Of a DNA stretch of 64,000 nt, positions 36,707 to 46,130 are shown piece by piece (the stretch's first letter is position 1; the number at the start of each line of letters is the position of its first letter). The stretch covers positions 443 through 64,442 of the forward strand of contig JAFECS010000015.1 of the NCBI GenBank assembly GCA_018241965.1, given 5' to 3'. Below the pieces are notes generated by a model that saw only the letters and a program-made list of their open reading frames with translations, ran no database searches and was not told where the DNA came from. Source of the stretch: Pseudomonadota bacterium. GTDB taxonomy: Bacteria > Pseudomonadota > Gammaproteobacteria > Berkiellales > Berkiellaceae. The position numbers and the translations under genes are program-made.

Positions 36707-37825
36707 TTAGTTTTTAACTTGGTTGTACTTTCCTTTATCGTCCCACTCATACATAACATAGTCAGCGTCCTTCAGATCGCCTTTGGCATCCCAAGAACGT
36801 TTGCCCATGACGGTATCGACGCTATTATTATGTAACCAATCGGCCAGCTTAGCACCGTCCGTTGATTTAGTTTTTTCCATCGCTTTAGCGAGTGCTTGTA
36901 AAGCGGCGTAGGTATAAAGTGTATACCCTTCTGGTTCAAACCCTTTACTTCTAAATTCATTTAGCACTTTTTCACTGTTCTTGGCATTGCGCGGATCTGC
37001 GCCGAAAGTCATATAAACTCCGTTCACAATCTGTGGTCCACCAGCTGAACTCACAAAATCTTCCGAGACAATACCATCGCCAGAAATAAAGGGTGCTTTA
37101 ACATCTTGTTCGCGCATTTGTCGAAGTAGTGGGCCGGCTTCGGTATGTAGACCACCAAAATAAACAGCATCAGCTTTGGTGTCTTTGACTTTAGTAACTA
37201 ATGCGTTGAAATTTTTTTCCCCGCGGGTTAGGCCTTCATAAAGCACAACCTTAGAGCCAAGTTTTTCAAGTTCGGCTTTCATCGCATCTGCCAAACCTTT
37301 ACCGTAGGTATCTTTGTCATGGATAACGGCAACTTGTTTTGCTTTTAGTTTGTCGTGGATGTAGTTTGCTGCGACTACCCCTTGTTGGTCATCTCTGCCG
37401 CAGGTGCGAAACACTGTTTTTAATCCGCGATCAGTAATCATAGGATTGGTTGAAGCGGGGGTAATCATGGTTGCTTTGGCATCGTTATAGACCACAGATG
37501 CTGGCATGGTAGAAGATGAGCAAAAATGCCCAATGACCGCAGTCACATTATCATTGTCGACCAAGCGATGCGCTACGGCCACAGCTTGCTTGGGCTCGCA
37601 GGCATCATCAGCCTTAACCAGTTCAATTTTTTTACCGTCAATGCCACCTTGCTTATTAAGATCTTCGGCAGCTTGTGTTGCACCATGCCACATTTGATCA
37701 CCAAAAGCAGCATAAGGACCAGAGAAGGGGCCAGCGATGCCTATTTTAATTGTATCGGCACAGAATAAGGTTGGGCTTACAGTCAGCAATACGGCAAATA
37801 GGGTATGTGGGAATAATTTAGACAC
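36707..37825 (-). CDS. livK: Branched-chain amino acid binding protein (periplasmic)
   Basis: Type I periplasmic binding protein of 372 residues. The signal peptide is about 1-23 (ending LFCA), then DTIKIGIAGPFSGPYAAFG, the Leu/Ile/Val-binding protein start. Blocks GHFCSSSTMPASVVYND, FRTCGRDDQQGVVAA and VYFGGLHTEAGPLLRQM follow. Translation begins at GTG 37825, with aaggag 8 bases upstream. First gene of the livKHMGF operon. Names livJ or livK are interchangeable here. Confidence 0.92.
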   Translation of the reverse strand: MSKLFPHTLFAVLLTVSPTLFCADTIKIGIAGPFSGPYAAFGDQMWHGATQAAEDLNKQGGIDGKKIELVKADDACEPKQAVAVAHRLVDNDNVTAVIGHFCSSSTMPASVVYNDAKATMITPASTNPMITDRGLKTVFRTCGRDDQQGVVAANYIHDKLKAKQVAVIHDKDTYGKGLADAMKAELEKLGSKVVLYEGLTRGEKNFNALVTKVKDTKADAVYFGGLHTEAGPLLRQMREQDVKAPFISGDGIVSEDFVSSAGGPQIVNGVYMTFGADPRNAKNSEKVLNEFRSKGFEPEGYTLYTYAALQALAKAMEKTKSTDGAKLADWLHNNSVDTVMGKRSWDAKGDLKDADYVMYEWDDKGKYNQVKN

Positions 37826-37904
37826 TCGACACTCCTTGTCACTTCAGTCAATAATTAAGTCTTAATTCGATTGTAAGGATGATATCCCTTTATGGCAATG
37901 GCCA

Positions 37905-38582
37905 CTAACTGAGTTCATAAAATGGATTGGGCAGTCTTAATCTAGCTTCTGCATAACCTCCTTCAAGATCGGCACTTTGATCGCCAATATTGAGGACAAT
38001 ATCGTAGCCTAATGCGGTTATGTTACGTCGGGTAATGGTCTTGAACTCCTGAACACTTTGATCTTCACGCTCTAAAGGTTTTAAAACAAGCTCTTCCCAA
38101 GTGCTGTACCCTGCATTTTTAAGATTTTTAGTCGTCGCTGCGACAAACTCAGGGCTATTTGGCCGCGAACTAATAAAAAACACAGCCACCTTGTTATTAA
38201 TGGCGTGTTGGTAAAATTGCAAAACAGGCACAATTGGCTTTGCTTCTGCTTGCATCATGACCCCAATAATGGCCGGCATATTATTCGTGAAAGCTAAGCG
38301 TTCAAGGCTGTGGTAATTAGTTAAAGCAGTTTCATCTACATCGAGTATCACTGCTAAGCGATTGGGGCGTTTTTGAAGTAGTTGTCTATCTAGATAATCT
38401 TTTGCATCGACAAGTTGCCGCTCAATTTCTTTAAAATATTGGCCAGATTCATAATAGAGTTTTAATTTTTCTTTCTCTGCTTGAGTTTCTGTTTTAGTCT
38501 GGATATTGAGGCCATAAACGGTGGTGGTAAACATTATTAGAAAAATACCCATTATGTTAATAAAGCGAATACCAAATAACAT
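37905..38582 (-). CDS. HAD-family acid phosphatase (class B / lipoprotein e(P4)-like)
   Basis: 225 residues with an N-terminal hydrophobic signal (about 5-24), so periplasmic or membrane-anchored. HAD motifs: I, ILDVDETALTNY (nucleophile Asp and acid Asp); II, FFISSRP; and IV, NIGDQSADLEGG. This is the subfamily IIIB pattern of secreted phosphatases that take phosphate from nucleotides and other monoesters. No lipobox Cys is obvious, unlike e(P4). It follows a membrane protein gene by 16 bp on the same strand. Confidence 0.85.
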   Translation of the reverse strand: MLFGIRFINIMGIFLIMFTTTVYGLNIQTKTETQAEKEKLKLYYESGQYFKEIERQLVDAKDYLDRQLLQKRPNRLAVILDVDETALTNYHSLERLAFTNNMPAIIGVMMQAEAKPIVPVLQFYQHAINNKVAVFFISSRPNSPEFVAATTKNLKNAGYSTWEELVLKPLEREDQSVQEFKTITRRNITALGYDIVLNIGDQSADLEGGYAEARLRLPNPFYELS

Positions 38583-38598
38583 ACTACTATCCTTATCA

Positions 38599-39324
38599 TT
38601 ACCACCGTGGCAATTTCAAAAATGCTCTGCGTCTTAAATCATGTAATAACACTAATACCATCGAGAAGATAAGTGGGATAAATAGGGATTGAACGGTAAT
38701 ATTAATTAACATGGCGCCTAAGGTGAGATCAGGTATTTTCAAGCTAAGTTTTGTTGAAACCAAAATAAAGCCAAGTAACAGGGTTAAACTAAAAATAATA
38801 TTAAGTAATAAGGGAATACAGATAACACTAGCAACATGCCACCATTGTCCCCAAACGAGCCGATGACTTAATGTTAGTGTTTGAAATACATTTTGGTTAT
38901 CGGTAATCACAAGAATAAATGAAAACATCAGCGAGATGGCGAAAATGATACCAGGAATAATAAACATCATCGTGCCGCTGAGCACAATGAGGCAGTAAAG
39001 CGCCGTGAGTAACAATAAGGGTATTAGCTTAAACATGGCATGTGTAAGCGAGCCAGTAAAGTGGCAAGTCACATTATAGCAAATACAATATAAACGAAAG
39101 ATGAGGCCACTGAGCAGTGTAAAACCAGCTAACCAGGCAATAAGAATACCCCATAAAACAATTTTATTACTTGCATATAAAGTACTCAGTGTGTAGGGAG
39201 CAATCATTAAAAAAGCAGCGCAGAGAGAATAGGGTAGAGAGCTTGCAAAGGCGTGCTTATAAAGCGAAAAACCTTGCTCAAGAATTTGATGACTATTTTG
39301 CGGTTCATTTTTTAAAGTAAACAT
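38599..39324 (-). CDS. Multi-span inner-membrane protein, YciC/DUF975-like
   Basis: 241 residues with about six membrane helices and the N-terminal cytosolic QILEQGFSLYKHAFA, which recalls UPF0259/YciC-like proteins. The short FIIPGIIFAISLMFSF-like helix with a Pro-Gly break and the following SHRLVWGQWWHV are typical of that group. The function of the family is not known. Cotranscription with the HAD phosphatase is likely from the 16-bp gap. Confidence 0.65.
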   Translation of the reverse strand: MFTLKNEPQNSHQILEQGFSLYKHAFASSLPYSLCAAFLMIAPYTLSTLYASNKIVLWGILIAWLAGFTLLSGLIFRLYCICYNVTCHFTGSLTHAMFKLIPLLLLTALYCLIVLSGTMMFIIPGIIFAISLMFSFILVITDNQNVFQTLTLSHRLVWGQWWHVASVICIPLLLNIIFSLTLLLGFILVSTKLSLKIPDLTLGAMLINITVQSLFIPLIFSMVLVLLHDLRRRAFLKLPRW

Positions 39325-39430
39325 ACTAATATAAAGTCTCTTCGCATTTTTAATTTAGAAGTATTATTGTCTATTTTGAATATATTATCATTAACGCAAT
39401 TAAAGTTAATTTTCAAACAAATTATATAAT

Positions 39431-40348
39431 ATGAAAGCACTTATTATTCAAGATCTGCATAAAAGATATGCTAATGGCATTCATGCCGTCAAAGGGATTT
39501 CCTTAGAAGTTGAAAGAGGGGATTTTTTTGGGCTATTGGGCCCCAATGGGGCGGGCAAATCCACCACCATTGGGATCGTTTCATCCTTAGTGAATAAAAC
39601 ACAAGGTCAAGTAACTGTGTTTGGGGATGATTTAGACAAATCAAAAGAATGTGCAAAGGCGCATATTGGCTTAGTGCCACAAGAATTTAATTTTAATGTT
39701 TTTGAACGCGTAATAGATATTTTAACGCAACAAGCGGGTTATTATGGGATCCCTTATCGCCAAGCTAAAGAGCGAGCAGAATATTATTTAAAAAAATTAA
39801 ATATGTGGGACAAAGCGAAAGAGCCTGCTAGAAATTTATCCGGGGGATTAAAGCGTCGTTTATTAATAGCCCGCGGTATCATTCATGAGCCAAAATTATT
39901 GATATTAGATGAACCTACTGCCGGGGTTGATATTGAGCTGCGGCGTTCTACTTGGGCTTTCTTGCAAGAGATCAATGCCCAAGGCACCACGATTATTCTC
40001 ACGACGCATTATCTTGAAGAAGCTGAGACCTTATGTAAACGTATTGCCATTATCAATCATGGTGAAATCATTCAAAACATGGGCGTTAAACAACTGTTAG
40101 CGCTATTAGCAAAAGAAACGATAGTATTAGATCTCAAAGATCCGCTTAAAGCGCTTCCCGAAGTGACTGGTTTTGAATTTGAACAAAAAGATGATTTGAC
40201 TTTAGAAGTAAGTTTTGCGCGTCATACTACTTTAAATCAATTATTTATTGAGCTTGTTAAGCAAAGCATTTTTGTTGTTAGTATGCGTAATAAAGCAAAT
40301 CGTTTAGAAGAGCTTTTTTTAGAATTAGTAAAAACAAAGCAAGGATAG
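39431..40348 (+). CDS. yadG: ABC-2 exporter ATPase (YadG-like)
   Basis: 305 residues: Walker A GPNGAGKST, signature NLSGGLKRRLLIARG, Walker B LLILDEPTAGVDIELRR, H-loop TTHYLEEAETLCKR, and a C-terminal regulatory part. Length and sequence resemble E. coli YadG. It is followed after 3 bp by the permease gene, giving a two-gene exporter of unknown cargo. Confidence 0.9.
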   Translation: MKALIIQDLHKRYANGIHAVKGISLEVERGDFFGLLGPNGAGKSTTIGIVSSLVNKTQGQVTVFGDDLDKSKECAKAHIGLVPQEFNFNVFERVIDILTQQAGYYGIPYRQAKERAEYYLKKLNMWDKAKEPARNLSGGLKRRLLIARGIIHEPKLLILDEPTAGVDIELRRSTWAFLQEINAQGTTIILTTHYLEEAETLCKRIAIINHGEIIQNMGVKQLLALLAKETIVLDLKDPLKALPEVTGFEFEQKDDLTLEVSFARHTTLNQLFIELVKQSIFVVSMRNKANRLEELFLELVKTKQG

Positions 40349-40351
40349 TGA

Positions 40352-41122
40352 GTGAATAGAATAAACAGGGTTGCCCTTTATACGCTAACACGTAAAGAAA
40401 TTATGCGTTTTTTTCGTATTTGGACACAAACCTTATTACCTTCTCCTATTTCTATTGTGCTTTACTTTGTAATTTTTGGTAGTTTAATTGGACCGCGTGT
40501 GGGTGAAATTGAGGGGCATGATTATATTGCCTATTTAGCTCCTGGCTTAATTATGATGGCGATTATCAATAACTCATTTTCCAATGTGGTGGCTTCTTTT
40601 TATGGGGCAAAATTCCAACGTAATATTGAAGAAATGTATGTTGCGCCTATGTCCAGCTGGGTGATTTTATTAGGTTTTACCATTGGCGGGGTTGCCAGAG
40701 GGTTTATTGTTGGGCTGATTGTTACTGCGGTAGCACTTTTTTTTACCAACTTGAGTTTGCACCATGTGGGCGTGATTATCTTAGTTGTTTTTGCTACCGC
40801 AATGTTATTTTCTTTAGGCGGTTTAATAAATGCCATTTTTTCACGAAAATTTGATGATATTAATATTATTCCCACTTTCGTGCTAACACCTTTAACTTAT
40901 TTGGGCGGCGTATTTTATTCAATTAACATGCTGCCAGAATTTTGGCAAAAGGTGTCTTACTTTAATCCGATTTTGTATATGATCAATGCTTTTCGTTATG
41001 GCATGTTGGGTACGTCCGATGTGCCGGTGATGATTTCCTTAAGCTTTATTGTGCTGGCCAATGTGATTTGTTTTATTGGTGCTTGGTATTTGTTAGAGAA
41101 GGGAACGGGCATTAAGGCCTAG
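40352..41122 (+). CDS. yadH: ABC-2 type permease (YadH-like)
   Basis: 256 residues, the same length as E. coli YadH, with six membrane helices and the ABC-2 C-terminal signature LTPLTYLGGVFYSINMLPEFWQ. The start is GTG 40352, three bases after the yadG stop. It forms a dimeric channel with YadG in the inner membrane. The cargo is unknown. Confidence 0.9.
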   Translation: MNRINRVALYTLTRKEIMRFFRIWTQTLLPSPISIVLYFVIFGSLIGPRVGEIEGHDYIAYLAPGLIMMAIINNSFSNVVASFYGAKFQRNIEEMYVAPMSSWVILLGFTIGGVARGFIVGLIVTAVALFFTNLSLHHVGVIILVVFATAMLFSLGGLINAIFSRKFDDINIIPTFVLTPLTYLGGVFYSINMLPEFWQKVSYFNPILYMINAFRYGMLGTSDVPVMISLSFIVLANVICFIGAWYLLEKGTGIKA

Positions 41123-41181
41123 GCAAATAGTGTTAGTTAATATACTTTTATTATGGGCTCGTTTCTTATTCAGGGAGTTGG

Positions 41182-41187
41182 TATAAT
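41182..41187 (+). promoter_or_regulatory. -10 element of the tRNA-Ser promoter
   Basis: A perfect tataat is followed by a G+C-rich discriminator (gggccccc) and then the tRNA start at 41201. That is the usual layout of a stringently controlled stable-RNA promoter. The -35 box is poor (around 41158-41166). Confidence 0.6.
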
Positions 41188-41200
41188 GGGCCCCCTTCCC

Positions 41201-41291
<91 letters not shown>

Positions 41292-41313
41292 CTTAGTTGG
41301 CTATACTAGTGCT

Positions 41314-41631
41314 ATGGAAACCGTACGAATATCCCCCGAAGAATTGTTTATCATTAAATCTGCTTTTAAAAAGCATTTTTCTAATACTGATCACTTATGG
41401 ATATTTGGATCAAGAACTGATCCAAAGAGACGTGGTGGTGATCTAGATTTTTATATTGAAACGCCTGAAATTGATTTTGAATTGATTTTAAAAAGAAAAT
41501 CAGCTTTTGTGAGTGAATTGTGGGACAAAATTGGTGAGCAAAAAATAGATGTAGTGATTAACTTAATCAATAAACCTGCTGATTTGGCTATCTATAAAGA
41601 AGCTCAAAAAACTGGAGTTAAGTTAGTATGA
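41314..41631 (+). CDS. mntA: MNT-domain nucleotidyltransferase (MntA-like antitoxin)
   Basis: 105 residues. The minimal nucleotidyltransferase motif is G32-S33, nine residues, then D43-L-D45 (FGSRTDPKRRGGDLDFYIE region). In the HepT/MntA type VII toxin-antitoxin system this enzyme adds AMP groups to a tyrosine of the HEPN partner and silences it. The gene overlaps the HEPN gene by 4 bp (ATGA) and lies 22 bp after tRNA-Ser. The order, nucleotidyltransferase first, is the reverse of the best-studied Shewanella pair. Confidence 0.85.
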   Translation: METVRISPEELFIIKSAFKKHFSNTDHLWIFGSRTDPKRRGGDLDFYIETPEIDFELILKRKSAFVSELWDKIGEQKIDVVINLINKPADLAIYKEAQKTGVKLV

Positions 41632-42077
41632 AAGATTTTTCTGAAGTGATTAAAGTCTCAGATATCCATGTGGAACGATTAAAATACGCCGTCCAGCATT
41701 TAAAAGAACTATTTCCTTTGAAAGTAGATTCTTTGGGTGAGTTATCGATGGAAAGGTTATCCATTATTGAATTGATGATTAGCCGTTTTTCAAAGTTGCA
41801 GGATTATGTTGGCTCGCAAGTATTTAATTACATATTAACGAATTCAGGTGAAAATACAGATGAAATGACTTTTATTGATAAGTTAAATAAGCTTGAAAAA
41901 CTGAGAATTATCGAAAGCGCTGATGAGTGGAAAAAGATGCGACAGTTACGCAATCATCTCACCCATGAGTACCCTGATCATCCGGAAATAACAGTTCACT
42001 TTTTAAATCAAACATTTGATTTTTCTAATCGGCTTCTAGAAGCTTATAAGCAAATTGTGAAGAAACAACAAAATTAA
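41628..42077 (+). CDS. hepT: HEPN-domain toxin (HepT-like)
   Basis: 149 residues, all helical. The HEPN ribonuclease motif RX4HXY is exact: R108-N-H-L-T-H113-E-Y115. In the HepT family Arg and His form the RNase site and Tyr is the residue modified by the MNT partner. It is co-translated with the MNT gene. The stop overlaps the end of the convergent GNAT gene. Pair and motif make the toxin-antitoxin call solid; activity is not proven. Confidence 0.85.
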   Translation: MKDFSEVIKVSDIHVERLKYAVQHLKELFPLKVDSLGELSMERLSIIELMISRFSKLQDYVGSQVFNYILTNSGENTDEMTFIDKLNKLEKLRIIESADEWKKMRQLRNHLTHEYPDHPEITVHFLNQTFDFSNRLLEAYKQIVKKQQN

Positions 42078-42640
42078 TATTTACCAAGGTGCACACTTGG
42101 AAATTCTTCACGCTTCAAGCGATAAAGCACATGCCAGCTTAAAGGATGATCGCTTGGCAGCAAAGGATGTTGAAAATTCTCTTGAGTTAAGTGATGCATG
42201 CCAATTTTTTGCATCACGCGTTGTGAGCGAATATTGGCAGGCACGGTAAAAGAGACCACTTCTGGAAGTTTAAATTCGGTAAAGGCCTTTTCAAGAATGA
42301 CTTTAGCGCCTTCTGTGGCATACCCTTTGCCCCAGTGTTTGGAGGCCAAACGCCAACCAATTTCCACCGTCGGGGTAAAGTGCGCTTCAAAGGCAGGAAT
42401 GTTTAGCCCAACATAGCCTATAAATTCTCCGGTTTCTTTTATCTCACAGGCATACAGCCCAAAACCATGTTTATCAAAATGTGCTAAAATCCTGTCTCTG
42501 AAGGCAGTAGATTCTGCTTCACTGAGCAGGCAGGGCATATGCTCCATCACAAGCGGATCTTGATTGATAAGCACAAAAGGGGTTAAATCGCTCGCTTTCC
42601 ATTCACGCAGGATAAGGCGTTGGCTTTCGAAGGTTTTCAT
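42074..42640 (-). CDS. GNAT acetyltransferase, RimJ/RimL type
   Basis: About 188 residues from ATG 42640. It opens TFESQRLILREWKASD, the common start of the RimJ/RimL-like group, and has the acetyl-CoA loop region GWRLASKHWGKGYATEGAK (Q/RxxGxG/A). The late segment NIRSQRVMQKIGM is typical. It modifies an amino group on a protein or small molecule; the substrate is unknown. A longer frame from GTG 42682 would overlap the patatin gene. Confidence 0.85.
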   Translation of the reverse strand: MKTFESQRLILREWKASDLTPFVLINQDPLVMEHMPCLLSEAESTAFRDRILAHFDKHGFGLYACEIKETGEFIGYVGLNIPAFEAHFTPTVEIGWRLASKHWGKGYATEGAKVILEKAFTEFKLPEVVSFTVPANIRSQRVMQKIGMHHLTQENFQHPLLPSDHPLSWHVLYRLKREEFPSVHLGKY

Positions 42641-42668
42641 TGTATGAGTGTAACAGATTTCAATTAGG

Positions 42669-43817
42669 TTACCAAGGCGCACTCACGGTAGCATGTGAAC
42701 AGATCTCATGGATGGCCACGCCAATATCTGCAGCCACAGGATCTAGCCACGGTGATTTTTCTAACGCGATTAAACCATCTTTGAAGCCTGCATTTATACG
42801 TTCTTCTATTGAGAGAGTAGAGAATTCAAAATCTTTTGAGGAAAGCTCAGAATGGGGCGCTGTATATAAAAAACGTACAAAATGCATCATCGTGTCGATG
42901 CATTCATTTTCATATATTTTTTTAACATCAGCTTGCTTCTGAATCTCTTCTGGCATTTTTTGATAAAGAAAGTTGATCTCCCGTCTTAAACGTAAGATCT
43001 CTAAAAAGGATTGTAAGTGCATTCTATCTTGGCTTGAATACATGATATCTTTATATCGCTTCATCACATCATCTAAAGTTTTGGGATTTAAGCCAAAAGA
43101 ATCAAATAAATTAGCCATAAAGCATAAGGTGTTGACATGATGAGAATCATTGATAATGGCTTGAACGGGCGTGTTACTTAAAACACCGCCATCCCAAAAG
43201 TATTCATTATCAATTTTAACAGCCGCAAAAGCAGGCGGCAGCGCACAACTGGCTAAGATATGATCGGGCGTCAAGGTATGTTTATTGGTATCAAAGAAAA
43301 CAGCCTTACCCTTTTGGACTTCCACGGCGCCCACAGAGAAACGAAGTTTGCCACTGTTGAGTAGATCCCAATCAACCAAGTTTTCCAACGTTTTTCGTAA
43401 AGGTGTTGCCACATAATAACTAATGGTATCTGCTGATCCATTGGTTTCCAATAAAGGGTTTTTCACCCTTGGGCTAAACATGCCTGGTTGACCAAAAAGC
43501 AAGCTTGATTGGGCGCTTATATAGTTGAACCATTGTCGCGTTTGATCATCATGGGGAGTAAAACCGGGAAGTACAACTCTAGATACCAGATCCCAAAATT
43601 CTTGTAAGCGTGTAATACGGTTTTCGGGTTTATTTCCTGCGATGATTGCACCATTGATAGAGCCAATGGAAGTGCCAATTACCCAATCAGGATGATATTC
43701 ATTTTCACTTAAAGCTTTAAAAATACCTAATTGATAGGCGCCTAAAGCCCCGCCTCCTTGAAAAACATAGGCAATGCGTTCAATGGATTTTTTGCTTGCT
43801 TTGACTTTATTGCGCAT
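42669..43817 (-). CDS. Patatin-like phospholipase
   Basis: 382 residues. The oxyanion loop is QGGGALGAYQLG (20-31), the nucleophile elbow is G48-T-S50-I-G52, and the dyad Asp is in WDGGVLSNTP (about 207). A C-terminal part like DUF3734 follows. Such enzymes release fatty acids from phospholipids. No secretion signal is seen, though some Legionella patatins are type IV effectors. The C-terminal tail is not diagnostic. Confidence 0.88.
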   Translation of the reverse strand: MRNKVKASKKSIERIAYVFQGGGALGAYQLGIFKALSENEYHPDWVIGTSIGSINGAIIAGNKPENRITRLQEFWDLVSRVVLPGFTPHDDQTRQWFNYISAQSSLLFGQPGMFSPRVKNPLLETNGSADTISYYVATPLRKTLENLVDWDLLNSGKLRFSVGAVEVQKGKAVFFDTNKHTLTPDHILASCALPPAFAAVKIDNEYFWDGGVLSNTPVQAIINDSHHVNTLCFMANLFDSFGLNPKTLDDVMKRYKDIMYSSQDRMHLQSFLEILRLRREINFLYQKMPEEIQKQADVKKIYENECIDTMMHFVRFLYTAPHSELSSKDFEFSTLSIEERINAGFKDGLIALEKSPWLDPVAADIGVAIHEICSHATVSAPW

Positions 43818-43893
43818 CTGCTGTATTTAATTCCAGAATATTGATCATGATGATACATAGTATTACTTCGACCAATGCTCATCAGGGCTTAAG

Positions 43894-45018
43894 CTATTCC
43901 AAAGTACTTTTAAATTTCCAGCCCGCAATCGTTAAGGTAAATATCCCAATCACCAGCATGGGCCAGATATTCATTAACACTTCAAGAGCCCCCATGTTTT
44001 TAAGAAAAACCCCTTTAATAATCACAAACAGGTGGGTAATGGGGATAAACCACGAAACTGGCTGCAGCCAAATGGGCATATTTTCAATGGGGGTGGCAAA
44101 CCCTGACAGCAACATGGTTGGCATAATAAAGACAAAGGTGCCTAAGGTAGCTTGTTGTTGGGTTTGGCACAAAGAGGAGATAAATAACCCTACACCAATA
44201 ATGGATATAATAAACACAATCATGCTTAAATAAAATAACAAAAACGATCCATGAAATGGAATTTGATAAATAGACATGGCTAAGATCATAATAAGCGTAC
44301 TTTCAGATAGTCCAATAATGATGGCGGGGACCATTTTGCCAATTAAAATTTCACTCGGGTGAAGTGGTGAAACCAGCAGTTGATCAAAGGTGCCCATTTC
44401 TCGTTCTCTGGCAACAGAGAGCGCTGTGACAATTAACCCGATAACCATACTCAGAATACCAACCAGTTGTGGTACGGTATAATATAAATAATCCAAATTA
44501 GGGTTAAACCAACTACGAAAGTCTACTTCTACATTCGCTTGAATGTCTCTATTTTGTTGTTTAACAATATCCAGGTTGAAATTTTGGATAATACGTTGAA
44601 CATATCCTTGCACAATTTGAGAAGAGTTGGATTTTCTACCATCTAAAATTAATTGTGTGGAAGGGGTTTGACCATTAGCTAATAATTTTGAAAAGTCAGG
44701 TTGTATAAAAAGAGCAACAAGTGCATCTTGATCATCGATACTTTTTTGCAGTTCTTTATTCGTGTTGACTTCATAAACATGGCTGAAATAGGGAGAACCT
44801 TTAATGCGCTCGATGAGTTCATGACTATACCAGCCGTTATCTTGATTCAAATAAGCAATAGAGATGTTGCGTACTTCCAACGTTGCGGCATTGGCAAATA
44901 GAATAAGCTGCATCAGCGGTGGCATGATAAGAACTATTCTCGCCCGTTTATCTTTTAAGATGGCTAATAGTTCTTTTATGACTAAAGCTTTTATACGCCA
45001 AAAAGATAGTTTAATCAT
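43894..45018 (-). CDS. ybhR: ABC-2 permease (YbhR-like)
   Basis: 374 residues: one N-terminal helix, a large extracytoplasmic domain (about 45-175), then five helices with the block ALSVAREREMGTFDQLLVSP typical of drug-export ABC-2 permeases. It is the last gene of a four-gene exporter operon (fusion protein, double ATPase, two permeases), overlapping its sister by 4 bp. Confidence 0.9.
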   Translation of the reverse strand: MIKLSFWRIKALVIKELLAILKDKRARIVLIMPPLMQLILFANAATLEVRNISIAYLNQDNGWYSHELIERIKGSPYFSHVYEVNTNKELQKSIDDQDALVALFIQPDFSKLLANGQTPSTQLILDGRKSNSSQIVQGYVQRIIQNFNLDIVKQQNRDIQANVEVDFRSWFNPNLDYLYYTVPQLVGILSMVIGLIVTALSVAREREMGTFDQLLVSPLHPSEILIGKMVPAIIIGLSESTLIMILAMSIYQIPFHGSFLLFYLSMIVFIISIIGVGLFISSLCQTQQQATLGTFVFIMPTMLLSGFATPIENMPIWLQPVSWFIPITHLFVIIKGVFLKNMGALEVLMNIWPMLVIGIFTLTIAGWKFKSTLE

Positions 45019-46130
45019 TCTAGGCTCTTTTTACTTTTCTTGGAAACCATATATAAAAAAAAGCTGGCGATAACCAGCATCGCAAACATATTGGGTAGCA
45101 ATTCAGACCATACAACCCCAGCTAAAAAACTCGTTTGAATAATAGAAACAAAATATCTGGCCGGCAACAAATAGGTTATAGCTTTAATAGGAGCTGGCAT
45201 GGACTGTATTTCATATAAAAATCCAGAAAGCATATAAGCTGGCAAAAAAGCGGCATTGATAGCAGCTTGACTGGCAACAAACTGGTTTTTAGATAAGGTT
45301 GAGATCAATAAGCCTTGACTTAGCCCAGCTAAAAGAAAAAGACCCGTTGAAACTGAAAGTAGCAAAATGGACCCTACAAACGGCACTTTAAAAAAGAACA
45401 CACAAATTGAAACACACAATATCATGGAGATCATGCCCAGTATAAAATAAGGAGCAACTTTGCCGATGATAAGTTCACTGATATGAATTGGTGTTGAAAG
45501 AATCGCCTCCATGGACCCGCGCTCCCATTCTCTTGCCACAACAAGGGCCGTTAATAGGGTGCCAATCAAAGCCATGATAATGGCGATTGAGCCTGGTAAG
45601 ATGACATTACGACTTTTAAGTTCTGGGTTAAACCAAATTCTTGGCTCTACATTAATACTAGGAATGTCTAAGCCACTTTGTAACAGTTGGCTTATTGTCC
45701 AGTTTTGAACCACACCATTGGCATAATTTTGGACAAAACTTGCCGTATTTGTTTCAGTACCGTCAGCAATGACTTGCACCGGTGATGTTTGATTGCGTAG
45801 CAATTTAGCTGAAAAATCTTGCGGAATAACGACAATGCCACGGATTTTTCCGGCGACAAGCTCTTCAGTAAGTATGTTTCTGGTGGTGTCACTCTTAACG
45901 TTAAAGTATGGGGTGCTTTCAAAAGCTTTGGCTAAGCTTATTGCTTGCGGTGTGGTATCTTCTAATACTAAACCGATGCGAATATTATTTGTATCCAGAG
46001 AAACCCCATAGGCAAACAAAAACATCATCAGAGCAGGGAGAATAACAGCAATAATCAGCGTGCTAGGATCTCTTATCGCTTGAAGAGATTCTTTATAAGT
46101 AAAGGCGCCTAAACGTGCAAGCGAAATCAT
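45015..46130 (-). CDS. ybhS: ABC-2 permease (YbhS-like)
   Basis: 371 residues with the same plan as the neighbouring permease: helix 1, a periplasmic domain, five helices, and LVVAREWERGSMEAILSTP. The two make a heterodimeric channel. It overlaps the ATPase gene and the second permease by 4 bp each. Confidence 0.9.
   Translation of the reverse strand: MISLARLGAFTYKESLQAIRDPSTLIIAVILPALMMFLFAYGVSLDTNNIRIGLVLEDTTPQAISLAKAFESTPYFNVKSDTTRNILTEELVAGKIRGIVVIPQDFSAKLLRNQTSPVQVIADGTETNTASFVQNYANGVVQNWTISQLLQSGLDIPSINVEPRIWFNPELKSRNVILPGSIAIIMALIGTLLTALVVAREWERGSMEAILSTPIHISELIIGKVAPYFILGMISMILCVSICVFFFKVPFVGSILLLSVSTGLFLLAGLSQGLLISTLSKNQFVASQAAINAAFLPAYMLSGFLYEIQSMPAPIKAITYLLPARYFVSIIQTSFLAGVVWSELLPNMFAMLVIASFFLYMVSKKSKKSLE

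Noticed and set aside
41292..41313. Attachment-site duplication of the tRNA-Ser 3' end
   Set aside because: I did not see a second copy of the tRNA end in the bases after the toxin-antitoxin pair, and no integrase is present.
43841..44233. 130-residue plus-strand frame opposite the YbhR-like gene
   Set aside because: A shadow of the permease gene; composition and overlap show no independent coding.
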